From contig JACBXN010000021.1 in the NCBI GenBank assembly GCA_015863215.1, positions 1 to 33,939 on the forward strand: a stretch of 33,939 nt of DNA, read 5' to 3'. Below the pieces are notes generated by a model. The model did not search any database. It had not been told where the DNA came from and saw nothing but the letters and a program-made list of their open reading frames with translations. Position 1 is the first letter of the stretch. Each line of letters opens with the position of its first letter. This DNA comes from Aerococcaceae bacterium DSM 111176 (GTDB taxonomy: Bacteria > Bacillota > Bacilli > Lactobacillales > Aerococcaceae). The position numbers and the translations under genes are program-made. Shown here one piece after another: positions 8,443 to 16,730 of the stretch.

Positions 8443-8557
8443 GTGTTAGTTTTGATATTATGGGGGACTTGTCAAAACTGGGAGAATGATTGTGTGTTAG
8501 TTTTGATATATTACACTTCTGATCAAAACTTTGAGTAGAAAAAGCTTCAAGTTTTGA
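8443..8557. repeat. 51-bp periodic repeat with internal hairpins
   Basis: The 16-mer GTGTTAGTTTTGATAT occurs at 8443-8458 and again at 8494-8509. TCAAAACT occurs at 8472-8479 and 8523-8530. Both pairs are offset by exactly 51 bases, so this is a two-copy tandem unit whose central part has diverged. In each unit AGTTTTGA and TCAAAACT are perfect inverted arms (hairpins 8449-8479 and 8500-8530). A third AGTTTTGA begins at 8550, 50 bases on. The block fills the gap between the convergent genes dsdA and pbp1A. Function unknown. Confidence 0.7.
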
Positions 8558-8585
8558 CTTTGAAATTGAATAATGAATGCACAAA

Positions 8586-8624
8586 AATAGCCATAGAACT
8601 CAATTTCAAAGTTCTATGGCTATT
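8586..8624 (-). terminator. Intrinsic terminator of the recU-pbp1A operon
   Basis: A perfect 15-bp inverted repeat (AATAGCCATAGAACT) with a 9-base loop; on the minus strand it runs into a TTTTTG tail. It lies 17 bases after the pbp1A stop and could also stop rightward transcription. Confidence 0.85.
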
Positions 8625-8640
8625 AAGTTAAATATTTCAG

Positions 8641-11220
8641 TTACCCCGCATTTGCAGGAGGTTGTTGACCTGTGTCACCGCCTGGAGGTGGGGTAGGTTG
8701 GTTAGGGTCAGTAGGCGGCGTTTCAGTTCCATTATCTGGGTTCGTTGGATCAGTTGGTGTTTCACCGTTTTCAACTGGTTCAGATTCATCTTCGGTTGAC
8801 TCGTCAGTACTTTCCGCAGACGTTTCTTCACTTTCAGAAGTTTCTTCCGTTGGCGTTTGTTGAGAGAGTGTTAACTCAATAACAAGTGTATCTGAACTTG
8901 AGTTTCCACTGACAATTGATAATCGTAACACGTATGAACCTATTTGAGGGGCGGCAATAGCAAAGGCTGTATCTGTCCCTTGATAAATCATTTGTCCGTC
9001 CAACGTTAATACGTAGGTTGCATTTTCAGGTAAGTTACCAGACCAATTAGCAACAATTTGTTGATTTGCTTGATCATATGAAGCATTAAATGATGTTGGT
9101 GCTTCAACGAATTGACCGAATTCTTCAGATTGATCACTTGGTTGTGTCCCTTCAACAAATAATTCTTGTGATTTCATATTTGTTGGAGTATATGGACCAG
9201 GTAATTTAACTGGGTCGGTATACTTTTCAATTTCAACTTCAACAACACTATCTGGTTTTTGCCAGTCAGTGATTGGAACATCTTGCATTAAGTAAGTCAT
9301 CATTTCACTGTAAATAGCTTGTGGAATTGCTGTATCAGATAATGTTAGATAGTTTCCTGGTTGATATGGATCATCATAACCAACCCATGATGCAATAGCA
9401 TATTGTGGTGTCATTCCGGCATACCATCCATCTGGTGCAGCGTATGTAGATGAGTCAATTCCTAATTGCTGTAATTGATCTTCAGTATAGTTTGTCGTTC
9501 CTGTTTTACCAGCATGGTGTAAACCTTCGATATCTGAAAGAGAGGCAAAGTTTCCAGGTACATCTTTTAAGACATCCACTAACATGTATGCCGTTGATGG
9601 TTTCATAGCTTCACGGGAAACGACTTCGGTTTCAAATTCAGAACCGGCTGTTGTAACAACGCGAGAAACTGAATATGGTTTTGTATATTGACCGTAGTTT
9701 GCAATGGTTGCATAAGCTCCGGATAATTGGATCGGCGTCATTTCACCACCAATAGCGTTAGCTTCAACTAATTCTCGTTCATTATTGTTTAAAATTTGAA
9801 TGTCCATCTTTTGTAAGAAGGCATAAGAATTATCGAGTCCAACTTTTTGCAGTACTTTTAAAGCAGGAATGTTACGTGAACCAGCGAGTGCCTCACGAAT
9901 AGTTTGATCCCCTTCATATTCAAAGTCATAGTTATAAATTTCATCACCATTTGAGTACTCGAATGGTTCGTCGACAACGAGTGTACCAGTTGAGAAGTTT
10001 AAATACTCAAAGGCTGGACCGTAAGCAGATAATGGCTTCATCGTTGAAGCGACTGATCGATTTAATGTGTTTGCACGGTTCAGTCCCATTATCGCATCTT
10101 GTTGACGTCCACCGATAACAGCTACTAGTTGACCCGTTGATACGTCAACGATTGAAGATGCGGTTTGCATATTGTCGTCTGTAAATCCAATCGATGGATT
10201 ATTGTTGACTGTATCGTATAAATGTTCTTGAGCGTCTAAGTCGACATTAGTGTATACTTCAACACCATCAGTATAAATATTAAGATTAAAGTTTTCTTGT
10301 ACTTCGTTTGCCACGACGTCTAAATAAGAATCCATTACGAAGTCAATATCTTGAACAGTGCCTGCATCTAATGGTTGTAACATTGATTCAATCGATGTGT
10401 TTACTGCTTCATTATAAGCTTGTTCGGTTATCATATCACGGTCAAGCATAACACTTAATACTAAATCACGTCGTTCTTTGGCGTCTTCAGGATTACTATA
10501 TGGATCATAATCTGAAGGTGCTTGCGGGATACCAGCTAGTAGGGCAGCTTCGGCTAAATTAATATCTGTGATATTTTTACCAAAGAAATGATCTGCTGCC
10601 GTTTTAGCTCCGTAAGTGTTGTTAGAGTAGAACATTTTATTTAAATAGAGTGTTAAAATTTCATCTTTAGTGAGATCTTGTTCAATTTGTAAAGCTAACC
10701 AAGCTTCTTGAGCTTTACGTTCCAATGTTTGATCTTGGAAGTCAGTTGAGAAGACGGATAATTTAACAAGTTGTTGTGTTATCGTTGATCCACCTTGGAG
10801 AATTTCACCTGCTCTTAAGTTAGCAACGAGTGAACCGACAATACGAATCGGGTCAACCCCGTTATGTTGGTAAAAACGTGCATCCTCAATGGCTAATACA
10901 GCGTCTTCTAAAACTGTCGGAATTTCTTCAGGAGCCATTAGGTCGCGATTTTGGCCACCTAATTCCTTTATCAATTCACCATCTCGGTCGTAAATTTTAC
11001 TTGATACTTGGCCAATTAAATCGGCTTCTGTAATTTCAGGGGAATTTGATGCATAATAACCAAATAATGCGGCTCCTGAAATAATAACTAAGAAGAAGAG
11101 GAGAATCATCGTAATGATTGTATTCTTTATCCAACGACGTGGTCGTTTTGATTTACTTTGTCTCTTTTGTTTTTTGGGTTTATGGTATTTCTTTCGTTCT
11201 ATTCGGCTACCTGTACTCAT
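8641..11220 (-). CDS. pbp1A: Class A penicillin-binding protein 1A (bifunctional)
   Basis: This polymerises lipid II glycan strands and cross-links peptide stems outside the membrane. The 859-residue protein has a very basic cytoplasmic tail (1-32), one membrane anchor (33-55), a GT51 transglycosylase domain (about 70-260: catalytic Glu112 in IEDARFYQHNGVD, GGSTITQQ), and a transpeptidase domain with S392TMK, S448RN and K572TGT. After it come a beta-sandwich-like region (about 700-790) and a 70-residue tail rich in Ser, Glu, Thr, Pro and Gly. All catalytic residues are present. The gene overlaps recU by 14 bases, the classic recU-ponA arrangement of Firmicutes. The start has GAGG 7 bases upstream inside the recU end. 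The low-complexity tail at 8641-8870 is probably wall-exposed and variable between strains. Confidence 0.95.
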   Translation of the reverse strand: MSTGSRIERKKYHKPKKQKRQSKSKRPRRWIKNTIITMILLFFLVIISGAALFGYYASNSPEITEADLIGQVSSKIYDRDGELIKELGGQNRDLMAPEEIPTVLEDAVLAIEDARFYQHNGVDPIRIVGSLVANLRAGEILQGGSTITQQLVKLSVFSTDFQDQTLERKAQEAWLALQIEQDLTKDEILTLYLNKMFYSNNTYGAKTAADHFFGKNITDINLAEAALLAGIPQAPSDYDPYSNPEDAKERRDLVLSVMLDRDMITEQAYNEAVNTSIESMLQPLDAGTVQDIDFVMDSYLDVVANEVQENFNLNIYTDGVEVYTNVDLDAQEHLYDTVNNNPSIGFTDDNMQTASSIVDVSTGQLVAVIGGRQQDAIMGLNRANTLNRSVASTMKPLSAYGPAFEYLNFSTGTLVVDEPFEYSNGDEIYNYDFEYEGDQTIREALAGSRNIPALKVLQKVGLDNSYAFLQKMDIQILNNNERELVEANAIGGEMTPIQLSGAYATIANYGQYTKPYSVSRVVTTAGSEFETEVVSREAMKPSTAYMLVDVLKDVPGNFASLSDIEGLHHAGKTGTTNYTEDQLQQLGIDSSTYAAPDGWYAGMTPQYAIASWVGYDDPYQPGNYLTLSDTAIPQAIYSEMMTYLMQDVPITDWQKPDSVVEVEIEKYTDPVKLPGPYTPTNMKSQELFVEGTQPSDQSEEFGQFVEAPTSFNASYDQANQQIVANWSGNLPENATYVLTLDGQMIYQGTDTAFAIAAPQIGSYVLRLSIVSGNSSSDTLVIELTLSQQTPTEETSESEETSAESTDESTEDESEPVENGETPTDPTNPDNGTETPPTDPNQPTPPPGGDTGQQPPANAG

Positions 11221-11824
11221 GGTTATCCTCGCTTTCTATACTCTCTATATAGCGATCGATGGCGTCTATATAATCTAAAGAAGGGGCATAGCCCTCATTG
11301 ATGAGTAAACTAATATTTTTAATTGTATCATAAGGGATACTCTGTTTATCCGTTGATTTTAAATAATTTAACATTTCTTTAAAAGGCACGAGATATGTTT
11401 CATTATGTGCTTTAAAAGATAAAATAACGAATACTAAACCACCTTGTTCTAAACAATTTTCCATATGTTTAATTTGGTGGTCGGGTAAATTACTGAGAGG
11501 AAAACTCGTTTTATTACGTACTTCCTTGGCTTCAAAGTCAATGTAATAGCCTTTATATACGCCATTATAGTCAGTCGTTGATGCATGACGGTAATAAGCT
11601 TCCGTAATTCTTGCGGCTGTTCGTTTAGGATAATGAACCTTGACTACTTGAACTGGGGTTGGTTTCTTATGTATGACCGCTAATCCATGGTTTAAATAGT
11701 ATTGGTTCGATTTATTGATTTTATCCTCTAACGACATCCCACGGCTACCGTATTGTACCGACTTTTGTGTATGACGTTTTATTTTATTTGTTTTTGGTCT
11801 TTGTCCTGCTGGGTATTTGACCAT
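11207..11824 (-). CDS. recU: Holliday junction resolvase RecU
   Basis: This structure-specific endonuclease cuts Holliday junctions and modulates RecA in recombinational repair and chromosome segregation. At 205 residues it matches the usual length. The nuclease core has Glu33, Asp85 (TTDYNGVYKG), Glu98 and Lys100 (IDFEAKE), which line up with the catalytic set of Bacillus subtilis RecU with a shift of three. The N-terminal basic region (KTNKIKRHTQKS) and the stalk region before Asp85 fit junction binding. It is translated just ahead of, and overlaps by 14 bases, pbp1A. The RBS is AGAGGTG. Confidence 0.95.
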   Translation of the reverse strand: MVKYPAGQRPKTNKIKRHTQKSVQYGSRGMSLEDKINKSNQYYLNHGLAVIHKKPTPVQVVKVHYPKRTAARITEAYYRHASTTDYNGVYKGYYIDFEAKEVRNKTSFPLSNLPDHQIKHMENCLEQGGLVFVILSFKAHNETYLVPFKEMLNYLKSTDKQSIPYDTIKNISLLINEGYAPSLDYIDAIDRYIESIESEDNHEYR

Positions 11825-11848
11825 TCTATCACCTCTGTATCATGTTTC

Positions 11849-11854
11849 ATTATA
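11849..11854 (-). promoter_or_regulatory. -10 box for recU-pbp1A
   Basis: TATAAT on the minus strand, 25 bases before the recU start, directly preceded by TG. No convincing -35 hexamer is seen at 16-18 bases; TTCACA (11875-11880) fits the consensus but is 20 bases away. Confidence 0.4.
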
Positions 11855-11954
11855 CATTGAATATTTGGTTTTTGTGTGAAAAAATTGAGTTTAATGCAAT
11901 GCATATTATTTTACCATATTTTCTATGTATTTAATTCATTTATGAGAGATTGTG

Positions 11955-11975
11955 ACGATTAATTAATCGAATCGT
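11955..11975. promoter_or_regulatory. Palindromic operator candidate upstream of catalase
   Basis: CGATTAATTAATCG (11956-11969) is a perfect 14-base palindrome, and ACGATT (11955-11960) also pairs with AATCGT (11970-11975). It lies about 30-50 bases upstream of the catalase -10 box, where a regulator could bind. It does not match the PerR box I know (TTATAATnATTATAA), so no regulator is named. Confidence 0.35.
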
Positions 11976-12000
11976 AATTTAACTTATAAAAATTTATTTC

Positions 12001-12009
12001 TGTTATGAT
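12001..12009 (+). promoter_or_regulatory. Extended -10 promoter of catalase
   Basis: TGTTATGAT: TG at 12001-12002, then the hexamer TATGAT at 12004-12009. No clear -35 hexamer, so the TG extension would matter. The start codon is 29 bases downstream. Confidence 0.45.
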
Positions 12010-12038
12010 AAATATATAAAATAGTAAAGGGTGATATT

Positions 12039-13745
12039 ATGTCGAAAAATCCAATGGACAAAAACAATATTGAATATGGTTCAAGTCATAATACGAAAAC
12101 AGGTGAAGTAACAAATAAGTTACATACTAAAGCAGGAGCACCTGTCGTTAATGACTTAGACACGATGACAGCAGGCGCACGTGGGCCGGTTGCATTTCAA
12201 GATGTCTGGTTACAAGAAAAATTAGGACACTTTAACCGTGAAAACATTCCTGAGCGTATTATGCACGCTAAAGGTTCCGGTGCATTTGGTACATTTACGG
12301 TGACAAATGACATTTCACAATACACAAAAGCTGCTATTTTCTCTGAAGTAGGGAAAGAAACTGAAATGTTTGCTCGTTTCTCAACAGTTGCCGGTGAACG
12401 TGGTGCTGCAGATGCTGAGCGTGATATTCGTGGATTCGCATTAAAATTCTATACAGAGGAAGGTAACTGGGACTTAGCAGGGAACAATACACCGGTATTC
12501 TTCCTACGTGAGCCACGTCGATTCTCAGATTTAAACCACGCGATTAAACGTGACCCTAAATCTAACATGCGTTCACCGCATATGAATTGGGATTTCTGGA
12601 CTTCGATGCCTGAAGCACTAATGCAATTAACGATTACAATGTCAGACCGTGGTATCCCATCATCATACCGTTATATGCACGGATTTTCATCACATACTTA
12701 TTCGATGATTAATGCAAATAATGAACGTGTTTGGGTTCAATATCATTTCCGTTCACAACAAGGGATTCAAAACTTAACAGATCAAGAAGCTGCAACTGTG
12801 ATTGCTGACGACCGTGAATCACATCAACGTGATCTATTTAATGCGATTGAAAATGGCGACTTCCCTAAATGGAAAATGTATATTCAAGTGATGACCGAAG
12901 AGGAAGCAGAGAAATTATCATTTAACCCATTCGATTTAACAAAAGTATGGCCAAAAGCAGATTTCCCACTGATCGAAGTTGGCGAATTTGAATTAAATAA
13001 AAACCCAGAAAATTATCATGATGATGTTGAACAAGCAGCGTTCGAACCATCAAATACAGTTCCAGGGTTAGGATTCTCACCAGACCGTATGCTACAAGCA
13101 CGTCTGTTTGGTTACCAAGATGCGGCTCGTTATCGTTTAGGTGGTAACTACTGGCAAATTCCAGTTAACTACCCGCGCGGAGTTAAGGATTTCCATCCAT
13201 ACCATTCACGAGGTGAAATGCGTATGAAGAATTCAGGTTCTGAATTGCATTATTATCCAAACTCATATGGTAACTGGGAAGATTCACCAGAAAAGGGTGA
13301 ACCATCATTAACAGCTGCCGATGTAGATTACTATGACTTCCGTGGTGATGATTCTGATTACTATTCACAGCCTGGTCAATTATTCCGTAATATGACTCCA
13401 GAACAACAATTAGTATTGTTTGAAAACACGGCTCGTAATATGGGAGATGCATCATTACAAGTTAAATACCGTCATGTTGTGCATACTTACCAAGCTGATC
13501 CAGCATATGGTGAAGGTGTCGCTAAAGCATTAGGTTTAAATATTGAAAACATTGATTTAACGCCAATGAAATCAGACTCTAGAGAACAATGGTTAGAAGA
13601 CTTGAATCGTTTCAATGATTTACAAGACCCATCTGAACCGGCTAATCCAAAATCGGCACAAGATTTAGGACCTGAAGGGCGCGATACGAACGTTCAAGAC
13701 CCTCAGTCATTAACAGCCTGGGAAACAGACCCACACTTACTATAA
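12039..13745 (+). CDS. katA: Haem catalase (monofunctional, KatA-type)
   Basis: This breaks hydrogen peroxide into water and oxygen. The 568-residue protein carries the full active site: His76 in [12 protein letters not shown], Asn149 in [14 protein letters not shown], and the haem-ligand Tyr359 in [14 protein letters not shown]. The first 480 residues match the clade 3 catalase core; about 70 further residues at the C-terminus (from about 500, ending [15 protein letters not shown]) are typical of some Firmicutes enzymes. There is no signal peptide, so it acts in the cytoplasm. Many Lactobacillales do not make haem, so activity may depend on haem taken up from outside. The start at 12039 has AAAGGGTGAT upstream. 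The gene stands alone with its own promoter and terminator. Confidence 0.96.
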   Translation: MSKNPMDKNNIEYGSSHNTKTGEVTNKLHTKAGAPVVNDLDTMTAGARGPVAFQDVWLQEKLGHFNRENIPERIMHAKGSGAFGTFTVTNDISQYTKAAIFSEVGKETEMFARFSTVAGERGAADAERDIRGFALKFYTEEGNWDLAGNNTPVFFLREPRRFSDLNHAIKRDPKSNMRSPHMNWDFWTSMPEALMQLTITMSDRGIPSSYRYMHGFSSHTYSMINANNERVWVQYHFRSQQGIQNLTDQEAATVIADDRESHQRDLFNAIENGDFPKWKMYIQVMTEEEAEKLSFNPFDLTKVWPKADFPLIEVGEFELNKNPENYHDDVEQAAFEPSNTVPGLGFSPDRMLQARLFGYQDAARYRLGGNYWQIPVNYPRGVKDFHPYHSRGEMRMKNSGSELHYYPNSYGNWEDSPEKGEPSLTAADVDYYDFRGDDSDYYSQPGQLFRNMTPEQQLVLFENTARNMGDASLQVKYRHVVHTYQADPAYGEGVAKALGLNIENIDLTPMKSDSREQWLEDLNRFNDLQDPSEPANPKSAQDLGPEGRDTNVQDPQSLTAWETDPHLL

Positions 13746-13780
13746 AAAATTAATAAAAAACTGTTTAATCAATTTTCAAT

Positions 13781-13830
13781 CACAAAGCATCCACTCAACA
13801 AATTTTCTCGTTGGGTGGATGCTTTTTGTG
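13781..13830 (+). terminator. Intrinsic terminator of catalase
   Basis: AAGCATCCACTCAAC pairs with GTTGGGTGGATGCTT around a 10-base loop, followed by TTTTTG. A flanking CACAA/TTGTG pair can extend the stem. Confidence 0.85.
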
Positions 13831-13866
13831 CTTTTACAAGTATGTTTCTATATTTTACTTAATTTA

Positions 13867-13875
13867 TGCTAAACT
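13867..13875 (+). promoter_or_regulatory. Extended -10 promoter of the GNAT gene
   Basis: TGCTAAACT (TGn plus TAAACT at 13870-13875), with the start codon 43 bases downstream. No recognisable -35 hexamer. Confidence 0.4.
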
Positions 13876-13917
13876 AGTGAATAGATAATAATTTTATAAA
13901 AAATTTGGAGGCTTATC

Positions 13918-14541
13918 ATGACTGAATTAATCACATTTGATTGGATTGAACATCCCGAAGATTCGCGTTTAAGTGAAGCATTAACTATTTATGTTGAGGC
14001 ATTTGAAAATGAATCGATTACTAATTATTTATTGGATTTAAGTCATGATGAAACGAAACAAGCTTTCTTTGAATTACAAAGTAAATTTTCAAAGTATACA
14101 CTCAGTCAAGGGCAAAAAATTCTAATTGCAAAAATGAATAATGAAGTTGTCGGTTTAGCTATACTTGTCTTACCGAATCCGGAATCAGTGACATCGAGTC
14201 TAAAGTATTTACCAAATCTTGCTTGGTCTGCTTTAAAGACAGCAAGGCATGTTAAATGGGGTAGAGTTATTAATTACTTAAGAACCTATCCATTAATTAG
14301 TAAAAATGCCGAAGGTGCGATTACATTAGCCATACTAGGTGTAAGTTCAAGCAAACAAGGATATGGAATTGGACGTAAACTCTTACTTGAAATTATTAGC
14401 TATGCAAATACACTTGGATATCCCTTATATCTTGTGACAGGATTAGATAAAACCCGTGATTATTACAAAACATATCAGTTTGATGTCGTTGAATCACATC
14501 AAAGTGATCAATTAACAATATATGAAATGTTGAGACAATAG
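13918..14541 (+). CDS. GNAT-family N-acetyltransferase
   Basis: The 207-residue cytoplasmic protein has the GNAT fold. The acetyl-CoA-binding motif is LAILGVSSSKQGYGIGRKLLLEII (about residues 138-161, with the Q-x-x-G-x-G loop), followed by the C-terminal strands (YPLYLVTGLDKTRDYYKTYQFDVVE). The first 100 residues resemble the N-terminal arm of stand-alone GNAT proteins. The substrate cannot be told from sequence. GGAGG stands 6 bases before ATG 13918. It is monocistronic, between the catalase terminator and its own hairpin. Confidence 0.8.
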   Translation: MTELITFDWIEHPEDSRLSEALTIYVEAFENESITNYLLDLSHDETKQAFFELQSKFSKYTLSQGQKILIAKMNNEVVGLAILVLPNPESVTSSLKYLPNLAWSALKTARHVKWGRVINYLRTYPLISKNAEGAITLAILGVSSSKQGYGIGRKLLLEIISYANTLGYPLYLVTGLDKTRDYYKTYQFDVVESHQSDQLTIYEMLRQ

Positions 14542-14552
14542 CATTCATCCAG

Positions 14553-14594
14553 CACTTCAATTCATTTATTACAAGTGAATTGAAGTGTATTTTT
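14553..14594 (+). terminator. Intrinsic terminator of the GNAT gene
   Basis: A perfect CACTTCAATTCA / TGAATTGAAGTG stem with an 11-base loop, followed by TATTTTTATG. Confidence 0.7.
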
Positions 14595-14756
14595 ATGTAA
14601 TATTATTTCAAAAACATGACGAACAGGCACGAATTGCGATTTATGAGTTGATTTTTGCGCAGTTTTTTAGGTATATTTCATAATAAATGGCGACTTTTGT
14701 AATATATAATAGTCATTATTTTGATAGTTGGATGATTTTTAAAGAATAAAAGTTGA

Positions 14757-14770
14757 CGAAAACGGTTTAA
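14757..14770. promoter_or_regulatory. cre-like site upstream of opuC
   Basis: CGAAAACGGTTTAA matches 10 of 12 defined positions of the CcpA consensus TGWAANCGNTNWCA and lies inside the TTGAC/GTCAA inverted pair. It is 28 bases upstream of the candidate -35, not over the promoter. AT-rich DNA gives chance matches, so it is tentative. Confidence 0.25.
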
Positions 14771-14797
14771 AAGTCAATTTCTGGTAAATAATTTGGG

Positions 14798-14826
14798 TTG
14801 ATCTTCCTTTTGTGTTAGTTTATTAA
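14798..14826 (+). promoter_or_regulatory. Candidate promoter of the opuC operon
   Basis: TTGATC (14798-14803) and TATTAA (14821-14826) are spaced 17 bases apart, each 4 of 6 to consensus. The start codon is only 25 bases after the -10 box, giving a short leader. Confidence 0.4.
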
Positions 14827-14851
14827 CATAAAGAAGAAAGGAACTGACACG

Positions 14852-16063
14852 ATGATAGAATTTAAAAATGTTTCAAAAACTTATCCAGATGGAACTCGTG
14901 CCGTTGACAATCTTTCAATGATGATTGATAAAGGTGAATTGGTCGTCTTTATCGGAACTTCTGGTTCAGGTAAAACAACTTCAATGCGTATGATTAATCG
15001 TATGGTTGAGTTAACTGATGGAGAAATTTTAATTAATGGACAGAGCATTCAAGATATGAATGCAGTCGATTTAAGACGTAAAATAGGCTACGTAATCCAA
15101 TCAACAGGATTAATGCCACACATGACGATTTATGAAAATATTGTTATGGTTCCTAAGTTATTAAAATGGGACGAACAACGTATGCAGGATACTGCAAGAC
15201 GTTTATTGAATTTGGTTGATATGGATCCGGACACATATATGAATCGTTATCCATCAGAATTATCAGGTGGACAACAGCAGCGTATTGGTGTTATTCGTGC
15301 ACTCGCAGCTGACCAAGAGGTAATTTTAATGGATGAGCCTTTTAGTGCATTAGACCCAATTACAAGAGAAACTTTACAAGACTTAGTAAAAGAATTACAA
15401 CGTGAACTAGGTAGAACGGTTGTCTTCGTAACGCACGATATGACTGAAGCTTTAGATTTAGCTGATAAAATTGCGATTATTTCTGAAGGAAAGTTAGTAC
15501 AATTCGATACACCAAAAAATATTATGCAAAATCCAGCGAATGATTTTGTGCGTTCATTTATTGGTGAAGACCGTTTAAATCGTTCAGAAAACGAACAAAT
15601 TGTTGAAGACGTGATGATCACTAAACCAGTTACTGTTCAACGTGGTACTTCACTACGTAACGCGGTTAAAGTGATGCGTGACGCGCGTGTCGATTCATTA
15701 TTTGTAGTCGATGATTTCAACGTTTTATATGGATTGGTTGACTTCAATGCAGTTAACCGTAACCCAATTGATAAAACAGTCGATGATATTATGCGTTTAC
15801 CAAACTTTTATGTACGTAAAGATACTTTACTACGTGATGTGACACCGCGTATGTTGAAACATGGTTTACATACTGTAGTTGTTTTAGACGATGAGTATAA
15901 ATTAGACGGTATTTTAACACGTACTTCTCTCGTTGATGTATTATATTCGTCACTATGGGGTGATGATGAAGTATTAGCACCTTCAGAGGATGGTATTGAG
16001 TCATTTGATGTTAGTCAGATTGATCATTTAACTCAAGACGCAAAATCTGTAGAACCAGTCTAA
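14852..16063 (+). CDS. opuCA: Osmoprotectant ABC transporter ATP-binding protein with tandem CBS domains
   Basis: This energises uptake of glycine betaine, carnitine or choline under osmotic stress. The 403-residue protein has Walker A GTSGSGKT (35-42), signature LSGGQQQR (137-144), Walker B VILMDE (157-162) and switch His195. Two CBS domains follow at about 255-375 (VEDVMITKPVTVQRG; VDDIMRLPNFYVRKDT), which in the OpuA/OpuC group sense ionic strength or cyclic di-AMP. It is the first gene of a four-gene unit with short gaps (13, 15 and 2 bases). The ribosome site is AAAGGA. Gene order A-B-C-D is that of opuC in Listeria and Bacillus; OpuB (choline-specific) cannot be excluded. Confidence 0.92.
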   Translation: MIEFKNVSKTYPDGTRAVDNLSMMIDKGELVVFIGTSGSGKTTSMRMINRMVELTDGEILINGQSIQDMNAVDLRRKIGYVIQSTGLMPHMTIYENIVMVPKLLKWDEQRMQDTARRLLNLVDMDPDTYMNRYPSELSGGQQQRIGVIRALAADQEVILMDEPFSALDPITRETLQDLVKELQRELGRTVVFVTHDMTEALDLADKIAIISEGKLVQFDTPKNIMQNPANDFVRSFIGEDRLNRSENEQIVEDVMITKPVTVQRGTSLRNAVKVMRDARVDSLFVVDDFNVLYGLVDFNAVNRNPIDKTVDDIMRLPNFYVRKDTLLRDVTPRMLKHGLHTVVVLDDEYKLDGILTRTSLVDVLYSSLWGDDEVLAPSEDGIESFDVSQIDHLTQDAKSVEPV

Positions 16064-16076
16064 AGGACGTGAAAAT

Positions 16077-16715
16077 ATGAATACAATAACAGAATTTTTC
16101 GCTAATTATGGTGGACAAGCTGTTGAATTAATAATGGAACATATTTATATCTCAGCGATTTCTTTAATCATTGGCGCTGCTTTAGCAATTCCTATTGGCG
16201 TTTTACTGACTCGAATTCCGGATAATATTGCGAACTTCATTATTGCACTTGTTTCTGTTTTACAAACATTACCATCGTTAGCTTTACTTGCATTAATGAT
16301 TCCTTTGTTTGGTATTGGAACAACTCCAGCAATTGTCGCTTTAATCATTTACTCTTTACTACCAATTTTAGGTAATACTTACCGTGGGATTAAAGGGGTA
16401 GAGTATGATTTAATTGACGCCGCAAAAGGTATGGGGATGACAGACTTTCAATTATTAACGAAGGTAGAGTTACCTCAAGCTGCACCCGTAATTATGGCAG
16501 GTGTTCGTTTATCAGCAACTTATGTCATTGCTTGGGCAACACTTGCTTCATATATTGGAGCTGGAGGATTAGGGGACTTCATCTTTACTGGAATGAATTT
16601 ATACCAACCTGACTTAATTATTGCCGGTACAATTCCAGTTATTTTATTATCGTTAATTGCAGATTTCATTCTGCGTTTGGCGGAAAATAAAGTAACGCCA
16701 ATGAACTTGAAATAA
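16077..16715 (+). CDS. opuCB: Osmoprotectant ABC transporter permease
   Basis: The 212-residue membrane protein has about six hydrophobic segments and the binding-protein-dependent permease signature, with the EAA loop for ATPase contact around residues 110-135 (DAAKGMGMTDFQLLTKVELPQAAPVIMAG). It pairs with OpuCD to form the channel. Thirteen bases separate it from opuCA. Length and architecture match the OpuCB/OpuBB family. Confidence 0.92.
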   Translation: MNTITEFFANYGGQAVELIMEHIYISAISLIIGAALAIPIGVLLTRIPDNIANFIIALVSVLQTLPSLALLALMIPLFGIGTTPAIVALIIYSLLPILGNTYRGIKGVEYDLIDAAKGMGMTDFQLLTKVELPQAAPVIMAGVRLSATYVIAWATLASYIGAGGLGDFIFTGMNLYQPDLIIAGTIPVILLSLIADFILRLAENKVTPMNLK

Positions 16716-16730
16716 GAAGGGAGTATTAGT

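Larger units (their letters stand above)
14588..14851. other. Gap upstream of opuC: repeat-like motif, cre-like site, promoter
   Basis: This stretch contains no convincing gene. It holds GCACGAATTGCG (14627-14638), which resembles the repeat at 31698-31751; a TATAAT at 14705-14710 with no partner -35; the inverted pair TTGAC/GTCAA at 14753-14777, which encloses a cre-like CGAAAACGGTTTAA; and the opuC promoter candidate at 14798-14826. Confidence 0.5.

Noticed and set aside
8637-8863. Short frames on both strands over the pbp1A tail
   Set aside because: They mirror the low-complexity Ser/Glu/Pro tail of PBP1A in other frames.
14813-14822. GTGTTAGTTT as a third copy of the 8443/8494 repeat
   Set aside because: Only ten bases match and the paired TCAAAACT arm is missing.
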